From Linyphia triangularis (taxonomy: Eukaryota; Arthropoda; Arachnida; Araneae; Linyphiidae), in NCBI GenBank assembly GCA_963978545.1, contig OZ021733.1, forward strand, positions 74,245,589 to 74,309,588: a stretch of 64,000 nt of DNA, written 5' to 3'. Positions 49,801 to 61,787 of this stretch are shown one piece after another. Below the pieces are notes generated by a model. The model worked only from the letters and a program-made list of their open reading frames with translations, had not been told where the DNA came from and did not search any database. The translations under genes and the position numbers were made by a program. Position 1 is the stretch's first letter; each line of letters starts with the position of its first letter.

Positions 49801-52160
49801 TGAAAAAAACAACTTTGCAAATTTTGACCCCCTTAATATTTTGTGGTTGTTAAGATTTTCGTTTTTAAGAATCTCCTATAGAAGACCTTAAATGTGGCCA
49901 AGTTACAATACTGTGCTCAAAATACACTATGAGTAAAAATTCAAAAACTGTAAAATCAATGTATTTTCAAAGGGAAATTTTGAACTTTGAAAATAGTGGC
50001 TCAAATGCTACCAAATTTTTTTTGGGGACCTGAAATATGTTTTATATTCATATTCTGTCCAAATGTGACTGAAAAAATAATTTTTTGAATTTTCAAATTT
50101 TTCGAAATTTTTCAAAGGGGTTAGCCTTAGGAAATTTTATGAAAAAATCACTTTTCCAAAAAATGGCTCAAAATGCTTCCAGATTTTGGTTTTAAAATAG
50201 AAATATGATTTGCAGTCACTTTATTTCAAATCTGCCCAAAAAAGGACCCTTAATTCAGTTTATAGCCCAAAATGTAGGTAAAATTCAGAAATTTTCAGTG
50301 TTTGAAATGCAGTCCTTTTTTGGGATCAACTTTCGACCGCCTTAATATTTAGTGGTTGTTAAGATTTTCGTTTTTAAGAATCTCCTATTAATGAACTTCA
50401 ATGTTGCCAAGTTACAACATTGTGCTCCCAAAACTCTCTGTGTAAAAATTATGTATGTGTACCACTGAAAAAAACAACTTTGCAAATTTTGACCCCCTTA
50501 ATATTTTGTGGTTGTTAAGATTTTCGTTTTTAAGAATCTCCTATAGAAGACCTTAAATGTGGCCAAGTTACAATACTGTGCTCCAAATACACTATGAGTA
50601 AAAATTCAAAAACTGTAAAATCAATGTATTTTCAAAGGGAAATTTTGAACTTTGAAAATAGTGGCTCAAATGCTACCAAATTTTTTTTGGGGACCTGAAA
50701 TATGTTTTATATTCATATTCTGTCCAAATGTGACTGAAAAAATAATTTTTTGAATTTTCAAATTTTTCGAAATTTTTCAAACGGGTTAGCCTTAGGAAAT
50801 TTTATGAAAAAATCACTTTTCCAAAAAATGGCTCAAAATGCTTCCAGATTTTGGTTTTAAAATAGAAATATGATTTGCAGTCACTTTATTTCAAATCTGC
50901 CCAAAAAAGGACCCTTAATTCAGTTTATAGCCCAAAATGTAGGTAAAATTCAGAAATTTTCAGTGTTTGAAATGCAGTCCTTTTTTGGGATCAACTTTCG
51001 ACCCCCTTAATATTTAGTGGTTGTTAAGATTTTCGTTTTTAAGAATCTCCTATTAATGAACTTCAATGTTGCCAAGTTACAACATTGTGCTCCCAAAACT
51101 CTCTGTGTAAAAATTATGTATGTGTACCACTGAAAAAAACAACTTTGCAAATTTTGACCCCCTTAATATTTTGTGGTTGTTAAGATTTTCGTTTTTAAGA
51201 ATCTCCTATAGAAGACCTTAAATGTGGCCAAGTTACAATACTGTGCTCCAAATACACTATGAGTAAAAATTCAAAAACTGTAAAATCAATGTATTTTCAA
51301 AGGGAAATTTTGAACTTTTAAAATAGTGGCTCAAATGCTACCAAATTTTTTTTGGGGACCTGAAATATGTTTTATATTCATATTCTGTCCAAATGTGACT
51401 GAAAAAATAATTTTTTGAATTTTCAAATTTTTCGAAATTTTTCAAAGGGGTTAGCCTTAGGAAATTTTATGAAAAAATCACTTTTCCAAAAAATGACTCA
51501 AAATGCTTCCAGATTTTGGTTTTAAAATAGAAATATGATTTGCAGTCACTTTATTTCAAATCTGCCCAAAAAAGGACCCTTTAATTCAGTTTATAGCCCA
51601 AAATGTAGGTAAAATTCAGAAATTTTCAGTGTTTGAAATGCAGTCCTTTTTTGGGATAAACTTTCGACCACCTTAATATTTAGTGGTTGTTAAGATTTTC
51701 ATTTTTAAGAATCTCCTATTAATGAACTTCAATGTGGCCAAGTCACAACATTGTGCTCCCAAAACTCTCTGTGTAAAAATTATGTATGTGTACCACTGAA
51801 AAAAACAACTTTGCAAATTTTGACCCCCTTAATATTTTGTGGTTGTTAAGATTTTCGTTTTTAAGAATCTCCTATAGAAGACCTTAAATGTGGCCAAGTT
51901 ACAATACTGTGCTCCAAATACACTATGAGTAAAAATTAAAAAACTGTAAAATCAATGTATTTTCAAAGGGAAATTTTGAACTTTGAAAATAGTGGCTCAA
52001 ATGCTACCAAATTTTTTTTGGGGACCTGAAATATGTTTTATATTTATATTCTGTCCAAATGTGACTGAAAAAATAATTTTTTGAATTTTCAAATTTTTCG
52101 AAATTTTTCAAAGGGGTTAGCCTTAGGAAATTTTATGAAAAAATCACTTTTCCAAAAAAT
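46839..52160. repeat. Tandem duplication of a 4-monomer C block (2 x 2661 bp)
   Basis: 46839-49499 and 49500-52160 carry the same ordered variants: CTCAAAATAC copy, CAAACGGG copy, ACTTTTAAAATAG copy, then a TGACTC/GACCACC/AAAAATTAAAAAAC type 2 copy. Private changes (for example GACCGCC near 50335) postdate the duplication. The match is to variant patterns read by eye, not to a computed alignment. Confidence 0.85.
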
Positions 52161-53490
52161 GGCTCAAAATGCTTCCAGATTTTGGTTTTAAAATAGAAAT
52201 ATGATTTGCAGTCACTTTATTTCAAATCTGCCCAAAAAAGGACCCTTAATTCAGTTTATAGCCCAAAATGTAGGTAAAATTCAGAAATTTTCAGTGTTTG
52301 AAATGCAGTCCTTTTTTGGGATCAACTTTCGACCCCCTTAATATTTAGTGGTTGTTAAGATTTTCGTTTTTAAGAATCTCCTATTAATGAACTTATATGT
52401 TGCCAAGTTACAACATTGTGCTCCCAAAACTCTCTGTGTAAAAATTATGTATGTGTACCACTGAAAAAAACAACTTTGCAAATTTTGACCCCCTTAATAT
52501 TTTGTGGTTGTTAAGATTTTCGTTTTTAAGAATCTCCTATAGAAGACCTTAAATGTGGCCAAGTTACAATACTGTGCTCCAAATACACTATGAGTAAAAA
52601 TTCAAAAACTGTAAAATCAATGTATTTTCAAAGGGAAATTTTGAACTTTGAAAATAGTGGCTCAAATGCTACCAAATTTTTTTTGGGGACCTGAAATATG
52701 TTTTATATTTATATTCTGTCCAAATGTGACTGAAAAAATAATTTTTTGAATTTTCAAATTTTTCGAAATTTTTCAAAGGGGTTAGCCTTAGGAAATTTTA
52801 TGAAAAAATCACTTTTCCAAAAAATGGCTCAAAATGCTTCCAGATTTTGGTTTTAAAATAGAAATATGATTTGCAGTCACTTTATTTCAAATCTGCCCAA
52901 AAAAGGACCCTTAATTCAGTTTATAGCCCAAAATGTAGGTAAAATTCAGAAATTTTCAGTGTTTGAAATGCAGTCCTTTTTTGGGATCAACTTTCGACCC
53001 CCTTAATATTTAGTGGTTGTTAAGATTTTCGTTTTTAAGAATCTCCTATTAATGAACTTCAATGTTGCCAAGTTACAACATTGTGCTCCCAAAACTCTCT
53101 GTGTAAAAATTATGTATGTGTACCACTGAAAAAAACAACTTTGCAAATTTTGACCCCCTTAATATTTTGTGGTTGTTAAGATTTTCGTTTTTAAGAATCT
53201 CCTATAGAAGACCTTAAATGTGGCCAAGTTACAATACTGTGCTCCAAATACACTATGAGTAAAAATTCAAAAACTGTAAAATCAATGTATTTTCAAAGGG
53301 AAATTTTGAACTTTTAAAATAGTGGCTCAAATGCTACCAAATTTTTTTTGGGGACCTGAAATATGTTTTATATTCATATTCTGTCCAAATGTGACTGAAA
53401 AAATAATTTTTTGAATTTTCAAATTTTTCGAAATTTTTCAAAGGGGTTAGCCTTAGGAAATTTTATGAATAAATCACTTTTCCAAAAAAT

Positions 53491-56152
53491 GGCTCAAAAT
53501 GCTTCCAGATTTTGGTTTTAAAATAGAAATATGATTTGCAGTCACTTTATTTCAAATCTGCCCAAAAAAGGACCCTTAATTCAGTTTATAGCCCAAAATG
53601 TAGGTAAAATTCAGAAATTTTCAGTGTTTGAAATGCAGTCCTTTTTTGGGATCAACTTTCGACCCCCTTAATATTTAGTGGTTGTTAAGATTTTCGTTTT
53701 TAAGAATCTCCTATTAATGAACTTCAATGTTGCCAAGTTACAACATTGTGCTCCCAAAACTCTCTGTGTAAAAATTATGTATGTGTACCACTGAAAAAAA
53801 CAACTTTGCAAATTTTGACCCCCTTAATATTTTGTGGTTGTTAAGATTTTCGTTTTTAAGAATCTCCTATAGAAGACCTTAAATGTGGCCAAGTTACAAT
53901 ACTGTGCTCAAAATACACTATGAGTAAAAATTCAAAAACTGTAAAATCAATGTATTTTCAAAGGGAAATTTTGAACTTTGAAAATAGTGGCTCAAATGCT
54001 ACCAAATTTTTTTTGGGGACCTGAAATATGTTTTATATTCATATTCTGTCCAAATGTGACTGAAAAAATAATTTTTTGAATTTTCAAATTTTTCGAAATT
54101 TTTCAAAGGGGTTAGCCTTAGGAAATTTTATGAAAAAATCACTTTTCCAAAAAATGGCTCAAAATGCTTCCAGATTTTGGTTTTAAAATAGAAATATGAT
54201 TTGCAGTCACTTTATTTCAAATCTGCCCAAAAAAGGACCCTTTAATTCAGTTTATAGCCCAAAATGTAGGTAAAATTCAGAAATTTTCAGTGTTTGAAAT
54301 GCAGTCCTTTTTTGGGATAAACTTTCGACCCCCTTAATATTTAGTGGTTGTTAAGATTTTCATTTTTAAGAATCTCCTATTAATGAACTTCAATGTGGCC
54401 AAGTCACAACACTGTGCTCCCAAAACTCTCTGTGTAAAAATTATGTATGTGTACCACTGAAAAAAACAACTTTGCAAATTTTGACCCCCTTAATATTTTG
54501 TGGTTGTTAAGATTTTCGTTTTTAAGAATCTCCTATAGAAGACCTTAAATGTGGCCAAGTTACAATACTGTGCTCAAAATACACTATGAGTAAAAATTCA
54601 AAAACTGTAAAATCAATGTATTTTCAAAGGGAAATTTTGAACTTTTAAAATAGTGGCTCAAATGCTACCAAATTTTTTTTGGGGACCTGAAATATGTTTT
54701 ATATTCATATTCTGTCCAAATGTGACTGAAAAAATAATTTTTTGAATTTTCAAATTTTTCGAAATTTTTCAAAGGGGTTAGCCTTAGGAAATTTTATGAA
54801 TAAATCACTTTTCCAAAAAATGGCTCAAAATGCTTCCAGATTTTGGTTTTAAAATAGAAATATGATTTGCAGTCACTTTATTTCAAATCTGCCCAAAAAA
54901 GGACCCTTAATTCAGTTTATAGCCCAAAATGTAGGTAAAATTCAGAAATTTTCAGTGTTTGAAATGCAGTCCTTTTTTGGGATCAACTTTCGACCCCCTT
55001 AATATTTAGTGGTTGTTAAGATTTTCGTTTTTAAGAATCTCCTATTAATGAACTTCAATGTTGCCAAGTTACAACATTGTGCTCCCAAAACTCTCTGTGT
55101 AAAAATTATGTATGTGTACCACTGAAAAAAACAACTTTGCAAATTTTGACCCCCTTAATATTTTGTGGTTGTTAAGATTTTCGTTTTTAAGAATCTCCTA
55201 TAGAAGACCTTAAATGTGGCCAAGTTACAATACTGTGCTCAAAATACACTATGAGTAAAAATTCAAAAACTGTAAAATCAATGTATTTTCAAAGGGAAAT
55301 TTTGAACTTTGAAAATAGTGGCTCAAATGCTACCAAATTTTTTTTGGGGACCTGAAATATGTTTTATATTCATATTCTGTCCAAATGTGACTGAAAAAAT
55401 AATTTTTTGAATTTTCAAATTTTTCGAAATTTTTCAAAGGGGTTAGCCTTAGGAAATTTTATGAAAAAATCACTTTTCCAAAAAATGGCTCAAAATGCTT
55501 CCAGATTTTGGTTTTAAAATAGAAATATGATTTGCAGTCACTTTATTTCAAATCTGCCCAAAAAAGGACCCTTTAATTCAGTTTATAGCCCAAAATGTAG
55601 GTAAAATTCAGAAATTTTCAGTGTTTGAAATGCAGTCCTTTTTTGGGATAAACTTTCGACGCCCTTAATATTTAGTGGTTGTTAAGATTTTCATTTTTAA
55701 GAATCTCCTATTAATGAACTTCAATGTGGCCAAGTCACAACACTGTGCTCCCAAAACTCTCTGTGTAAAAATTATGTATGTGTACCACTGAAAAAAACAA
55801 CTTTGCAAATTTTGACCCCCTTAATATTTTGTGGTTGTTAAGATTTTCGTTTTTAAGAATCTCCTATAGAAGACCTTAAATGTGGCCAAGTTACAATACT
55901 GTGCTCAAAATACACTATGAGTAAAAATTCAAAAACTGTAAAATTAATGTATTTTCAAAGGGAAATTTTGAACTTTGAAAATAGTGGCTCAAATGCTACC
56001 AAATTTTTTTTGGGGACCTGAAATATGTTTTATATTCATATTCTGTCCAAATGTGACTGAAAAAATAATTTTTTGAATTTTCAAATTTTTCGAAATTTTT
56101 CAAAGGGGTTAGCCTTAGGAAATTTTATGAAAAAATCACTTTTCCAAAAAAT
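53491..56152. repeat. Tandem duplication of a 2-monomer C block (2 x 1331 bp)
   Basis: 53491-54821 and 54822-56152 each hold a type 1 copy with CTCAAAATAC followed by a type 2 copy with CACAACACTGTG. The rare ATGAATAAATC change occurs at 53470 and 54801, exactly 1331 bp apart, marking the preceding junction. Private changes include GACGCCC near 55660 and AAAATTAATG near 55943. Confidence 0.83.
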
Positions 56153-56320
56153 GGCTCAAAATACTTCCAGATTTTTTTTGGGGACCTGAAATATGTTTTA
56201 TATTTATATTCTGTCCAAATGTGACTGAAAATATAATTTTTTGAATTTTCAAATTTTTCGAAATTTTTCAAAGGGGTTAGCCTTAGGAAATTTTATGAAA
56301 AAATCACTTTTCCAAAAAAT
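56153..56320. repeat. Truncated C monomer (168 bp)
   Basis: After GGCTCAAAATACTTCCAG the copy jumps from the head into the tail at ATTTTTTTTGGGGACC, losing about 497 bp including both 94-bp subrepeats. The two breakpoints share ATTT in CAGATTT and CAAATTT, consistent with a deletion at short homology. It also carries ACTGAAAATATAATTT and is followed by a GGTTC head. Confidence 0.93.
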
Positions 56321-56990
56321 GGTTCAAAATGCTTCCAGATTTTGGTTTTAAAATAGAAATATGATTTGCAGTCACTTTATTTCAAATCTGCCCAAAAAAG
56401 GACCCTTAATTCAGTTTATAGCCCAAAATGTAGGTAAAATTCAGAAATTTTCAGTGTTTGAAATGCAGTCCTTTTTTGGGATCAACTTTCGACCCCCTTA
56501 ATATTTAGTGGTTGTTAAGATTTTCGTTTTTAAGAATCTCCTATTAATGAACTTCAATGTTGCCAAGTTACAACATTGTGCTCCCAAAACTCTCTGTGTA
56601 AAAATTATGTATGTGTACCACTGAAAAAAACAACTTTGCAAATTTTGACCCCCTTAATATTTTGTGGTTGTTAAGATTTTCGTTTTTAAGAATCTCCTAT
56701 AGAAGACCTTAAATGTGGCCAAGTTACAATACTGTGCTCCAAATACACTACGAGTAAAAATTCAAAAACTCCAAAATACAATCAATGTATTTTCAAAGGG
56801 AAATTTTGAACTTTGAAAATAATGGCTCAAATGCTACCAAATTTTTTTTGGGGACCTGAAATATGTTTTATATTTATATTCTGTCCAAATGTGACTGAAA
56901 AAATAATTTTTTGAATTTTCAAATTTTTCGAAATTTTTCAAAGGGGTTAGCCTTATGAAATTTTATGAAAAAATCCCTTTTCCAAAAAAT
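56321..56990. repeat. Recombinant terminal C monomer
   Basis: The left half is type 1 (CCCTTAATTC, GATCAAC, GTTGCCAAGTTAC). The right half has the terminal-copy signature (CTACGAGTAAAAA, CTCCAAAATACAATC, AATAATGG, CTTATGAAATT). Other terminal copies have a type 2 left half. The switch lies between about 56580 and 56740. It suggests a crossover or conversion between monomer types next to the truncated copy. Confidence 0.85.
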
Positions 56991-57540
56991 AATTTTTTTG
57001 AATTTTCAAATTTTTCAAAGGGGTTAGCCTTAGGAAATTTTATGAAAAAATCACTTTTCCAAAAAATAATTTTTTGAATTTTCAAATTTTTCGAAATTTT
57101 TCAAAGGGGTTAGTCTTAGGAAATTTTAGGAAAAAATCACTTTTCCAAAAAATAATTTTTTGAATTTTCAAATTTTTCAAAGGGTTAGCCTTAGGAAATT
57201 TTATGAAAAAATCACTTTTCCAAAAAATAATTTTTTCAATTTTCAAATTTTTCAAAGGGGTTAGTCTTAGGAAATTTTATGAAAAAATCACTTTTCCAAA
57301 AAAAAATTTTTGAATTTTCAAATTTTTCAAAGGGGTTAGCCTTAGGAAATTTTATGAAAAAATCACTTTTTCAAAAAATAATTTTTTGAATTTTCAAATT
57401 TTTCAAGGGGGTTAGCCTTAGGAAATTTTACGAAAAAATCACTTTTCCAAAAATAATTTTTTGAATTTTCAAATTTTTCGAAATTTTTCAAAGGGGTTAG
57501 ACTTAGGAAATTTTATGAAAAAATCACTTTTCCAAAAAAT
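56991..57540. repeat. B2 block, 550 bp
   Basis: Standard order. The first unit has an extra T (AATTTTTTTG near 56992), and the hypervariable unit reads CCAAAAAAAAATTTTTG near 57296. Confidence 0.92.
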
Positions 57541-59033
57541 TTCTCAAAATGCTTCCAGATTTTGGTTTTAAAATAGAAATATAGTTTACAGTAACTTTTT
57601 ATTAAATATGCCCAAGAAAGGACCCTCAAATCGCTTTATAAACCAAGCTGTCGGTATAATTCAGAAAAATCCAAAATAACGCGTTAACACAGAAATGGAG
57701 ACGTTTTTGAACGCAATTTTTGAAACTAGTTGGGAATTGTCCGAAATGCTTTAAAATTTTAGCTGTGACCTTAGAGTATGCTCAAAAGTTACTTTTTATC
57801 AAAACTGTTCAAGAAAGGACCCTTATATCGATTTATATCCCAAATTATCGGTAAAATTCAGAAAAATCCAAAATAACGCGTTAACACAGAAATAGAGACG
57901 ATTTTGAAAGCAATTTTTAAAACTAGCTGGGAATTGTCCGAAATGCTTTCAAAATGATCAAAAGTAACTTTTTATAAAAACTGTCAAGAAAGGACCCTTA
58001 AATCGCTGTATAGCCTAAACTGTCGGTAAAATTCAGAAAAATCCAAAATAACGCGTTAACACAGAAATAGAGACGATTTTGAACGATATTTTTCAAACTA
58101 GCTGGGAATTGTCCGAAATGCTTTGAAAATGCTCAAGAGTTACTTTTTATCAAAACTGTCAAGAAAGGACCCTTAAATCGCTTTATAGCCCAAACTGTCG
58201 GTAAAATTCAGAAAAATCCAAAATAACGCGTTAACACAGAAATAGAGACGATTTTGAAAGCAATTTTTAAAACTAGCTGGGAATTGTCCGAAATGCTTTG
58301 AAAATGCTCAAAAGTAACTTTTTATCAAAACTGTCAAGAAAGGACCCTTTAATCGCTTTATAGCCCAAACTGTTGGTAGAATTCCGAAAAATCCAAAATA
58401 ACGCGTTAACACAGAAATAGAGACGGTTTTGAACGCAATTTCTGAAACTAGCTGGGAATTGTCCGAAATGCTTTAAAATTTTAGCTGTGACCTAAGAGTA
58501 TGCTTAAAAATTACTTTTTATCAAAACTGTTCAAGAAAGGACCCTTAAATCGATTTATAGCCTAAACTGTCGGTAAAATTCAGAAAAATCCAAAATAACG
58601 CGTTAACACAGAAATAGAGACGATTTTGAACGATATTTTTAAAACTAGCTGGGAAATGTCCGAAATGCTTTGAAAATGCTCAATAGTTACTTTTTATCAA
58701 AACTGTTCAAGAAAAGACCCTTAAATCGATTTATAGCCCAATCTGTCGGGAAAATTCAGTAAAATCCAAAATAACGCGTTAGCACAGAAATAGAGACGGT
58801 TTTGAACGAAATTTTGGAATTTAGCTGGGAAATGTCCGAAAAGTGTCAAATTTAGCTGTTAACATAGGAGAATGCTTAAGAGTTACTTTTTATCAAAACT
58901 ATCCAAGAAAGGTCCCTTAAATCGCTTTATAGCCCAAACTGTCGTTAAAATTCAAAAAAATCCAAAATAACGCGTTTGCTCAGAAATGGAGACGATTTTG
59001 TACGAAATTTTGAAACTAGCTGGGAAATTTTAG
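57541..59033. repeat. A block, 8 monomers, 1493 bp
   Basis: Landmarks lie at 57676, 57873, 58048, 58223, 58398, 58595, 58771 and 58967. Exactly one 175-bp monomer (third or fourth, GAACGATATTTTT type) is missing relative to all other complete blocks. A private change CTTTCAAAATGATC occurs near 57947. Confidence 0.95.
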
Positions 59034-59977
59034 TTGAAGACCTGAAATATGTTTTATATTCATATTCTGTCGAAATTTGACTGAAAAAATAATTTTTTGA
59101 ATTTTCAAATTTTTCGAAATTTTTCAAAGGGGTTAGACTTAGGAAATTTTATGAAAAAATCACTTTTCCAAAAAATAATTTTTTGAATTTTCAAATTTTT
59201 CAAAGGGGTTAGCCTTAGGAAATTTTATGAAAAAATCACTTTTTTAAAAAATAATTTTTTGAATTTTCAAATTTTTCGAAATTTTTCAAAGGGGTTAGTC
59301 TTAGGAAATTTTATGAAAAAATCACTTTTCCAAAAAATAATTTTTTGAATTTTCAAATTTTTCAAAGGGGTTAGCCTTAGGATATTTTATGAAAAAATCA
59401 CTTTTCCAAAAAATAATTTTTTGAATTTTCAAATTTTTCAAAGGGGTTAGCCTTAGGAAATTTTATGAAAAAATCACTTTTCCAAAAAATAATTTTTTGA
59501 ATTTTCAAATTTTTCGAAATTTTTCAATGGGGTTAGTCTTAGGAAATTTTATGAAAAAATCACTTTTCCAAAAAATAATTTTTTGAATTTTCAAATTTTT
59601 CAAAGGGGTTAGCCTTAGGATATTTTATGAAAAAATCACTTTTCCAAAAAATAATTTTTTGAATTTTCAAATTTTTCAAAGGGGTTAGCCTTAGGAAATT
59701 TTATGAAAAAATCACTTTTCCAAAAAATAATTTTTTGAATTTTCAAATTTTTCGAAATTTTTCAAAGGGGTTAGTCTTAGGAAATTTTATGAAAAAATCA
59801 CTTTTCCAAAAAATAATTTTTTGAATTTTCAAATTTTTCAAAGGGGGTTAGCCTTAGGAAATTTTATGAAAAAATCACTTTTCCAAAAAATAATTTTTTG
59901 AATTTTCAAATTTTTCGAAATTTTTCAAAGGGGTTAGCCTTAGGAAATTTTATGAAAAAATCACTTTTCCAAAAAAT
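59034..59977. repeat. B1 block, long form, 944 bp
   Basis: Eleven units as in the other long B1 blocks, but with CTGTCGAAATTTG in the linker and CACTTTTCCAAAAAA in the first unit. Confidence 0.93.
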
Positions 59978-61313
59978 GGCTCAAAATGCTTCCAGATTTT
60001 GGTTTTAAAATAGAAATATGATTTGCAGTCACTTTATTTCAAATCTGCCCAAAAAAGGACCCTTAATTCAGTTTATAGCCCAAAATGTAGGTAAAATTCA
60101 GAAATTTTCAGTGTTTGAAATGCAGTCCTTTTTTGGGATCAACTTTCGACCCCCTTAATATTTAGTGGTTGTTAAGATTTTCGTTTTTAAGAATCTCCTA
60201 TTAATGAACTTCAATGTTGCCAAGTTACAACATTGTGCTCCCAAAACTCTCTGTGTAAAAATTATGTATGTGTACCACTGAAAAAAACAACTTTGCAAAT
60301 TTTGACCCCCTTAATATTTTGTGGTTGTTAAGATTTTCGTTTTTAAGAATCTCCTATAGAAGACCTTAAATGTGGCCAAGTTACAATACTGTGCTCCAAA
60401 TACACTATGAGTAAAAATTCAAAAACTGTAAAATCAATGTATTTTCAAAGGGAAATTTTGAACTTTGAAAATAGTGGCTCAAATGCTACCAAATTTTTTT
60501 TGTGGACCTGAAATATGTTTTATATTCATATTCTGTCCAAATGTGACTGAAAAAATAATTTTTTGAATTTTCAAATTTTTCGAAATTTTTCAAAGGGGTT
60601 AGCCTTAGGAAATTTTATGAAAAAATCACTTTTCCAAAAAATGGCTCAAAATGCTTCCAGATTTTGGTTTTAAAATAGAAATATGATTTGCAGTCACTTT
60701 ATTTCAAATCTGCCCAAAAAAGGACCCTTTAATTCAGTTTATAGCCCAAAATGTAGGTAAATTTCAGAAATTTTCAGTGTTTGAAATGCAGTCCTTTTTT
60801 GGGATAAACTTTCGACCCCCTTAATATTTAGTGGTTGTTAAGATTTTCATTTTTAAGAATCTCCTATTAATGAACTTCAATGTGGCCAAGTCACAACATT
60901 GTGCTCCCAAAACTCTCTGTGTAAAAATTATGTATGTGTACCACTGAAAAAAACAACTTTGCAAATTTTGACCCCCTTAATATTTTGTGGTTGTTAAGAT
61001 TTTCGTTTTTAAGAATCTCCTATAGAAGACCTTAAATGTGGCCAAGTTACAATACTGTGCTCCAAATACACTACGAGTAAAAATTCAAAAACTCCAAAAT
61101 ACAATCAATGTATTTTCAAAGGGAAATTTTGAACTTTGAAAATAATGGCTCAAATGCTACCAAATTTTTTTTGGGGACCTGAAATATGTTTTATATTTAT
61201 ATTCTGTCCAAATGTGACTGAAAAAATAATTTTTTGAATTTTCAAATTTTTCGAAATTTTTCAAAGGGGTTAGCCTTATGAAATTTTATGAAAAAGTCCC
61301 TTTTCCAAAAAAT
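59978..61313. repeat. C array, 2 monomers (smallest)
   Basis: Starts lie at 59978 and 60643. The first is type 1 at its left with GTGGACCTG in its tail. The second is type 2/terminal with CTACGAGTAAAAA. Private changes are GTAAATTTCAG near 60760 and AAAAAGTCCC near 61292. Confidence 0.95.
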
Positions 61314-61787
61314 AATTTTTTGAATTTTCAAATTTTTCAAAGGGGTTAGCCTTAGGAAATTTTATGAAAAAATCACTTTTCCAAAAAATAATTTTTTGAA
61401 TTTTCAAATTTTTCGAAATTTTTCAAAGGGGTTAGTCTTAGGAAATTTTAGGAAAAAATCACTTTTCCAAAAAATAATTTTTTGAATTTTCAAATTTTTC
61501 AAAGGGTTAGCCTTAGGAAATTTTATGAAAAAATCACTTTTCCAAAAAATAATTTTTTCAATTTTCAAATTTTTCAAAGGGGTTAGTCTTAGGAAATTTT
61601 ATGAAAAAATCACTTTTCCAAAAAAAAATTTTTGAATTTTCAAATTTTTCAAAGGGGTTAGCCTTAGGAAATTTTATGAAAAAATCACTTTTTCAAAAAA
61701 TAATTTTTTGAATTTTCAAATTTTTCGAAATTTTTCAAAGGGGTTAGACTTAGGAAATTTTATGAAAAAATCACTTTTCCAAAAAAT
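61314..61787. repeat. B2 block, 474 bp, one unit short
   Basis: It lacks the CAAGGGGGTTAG/TTTTACGAAAAAA unit seen in all other B2 blocks. The hypervariable unit reads CCAAAAAAAAATTTTTG near 61618. It ends with the GGGGTTAGACTT unit before the A block. Confidence 0.92.

Larger units (their letters stand above)
44189..56990. repeat. C array, 20 monomers (expanded)
   Basis: Starts lie at 44189, 44844, 45509, 46174, 46839, 47504, 48169, 48834, 49500, 50165, 50830, 51495, 52161, 52826, 53491, 54156, 54822, 55487, 56153 (truncated) and 56321. At 12.8 kb it is nearly three times the next largest C array. The first copy is the 655-bp form. Type 2 copies occur at 48834, 51495, 54156 and 55487, among type 1 copies, so the usual left-to-right type order is broken by internal duplications. 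Confidence 0.95.

Noticed and set aside
44189..56990. Expanded C array as an assembly artefact
   Set aside because: It cannot be excluded, but private variants (GACCGCC, GACGCCC, AAAATTAATG, ATGAATAAATC) distinguish the copies, which argues against simple mis-joining of identical reads.
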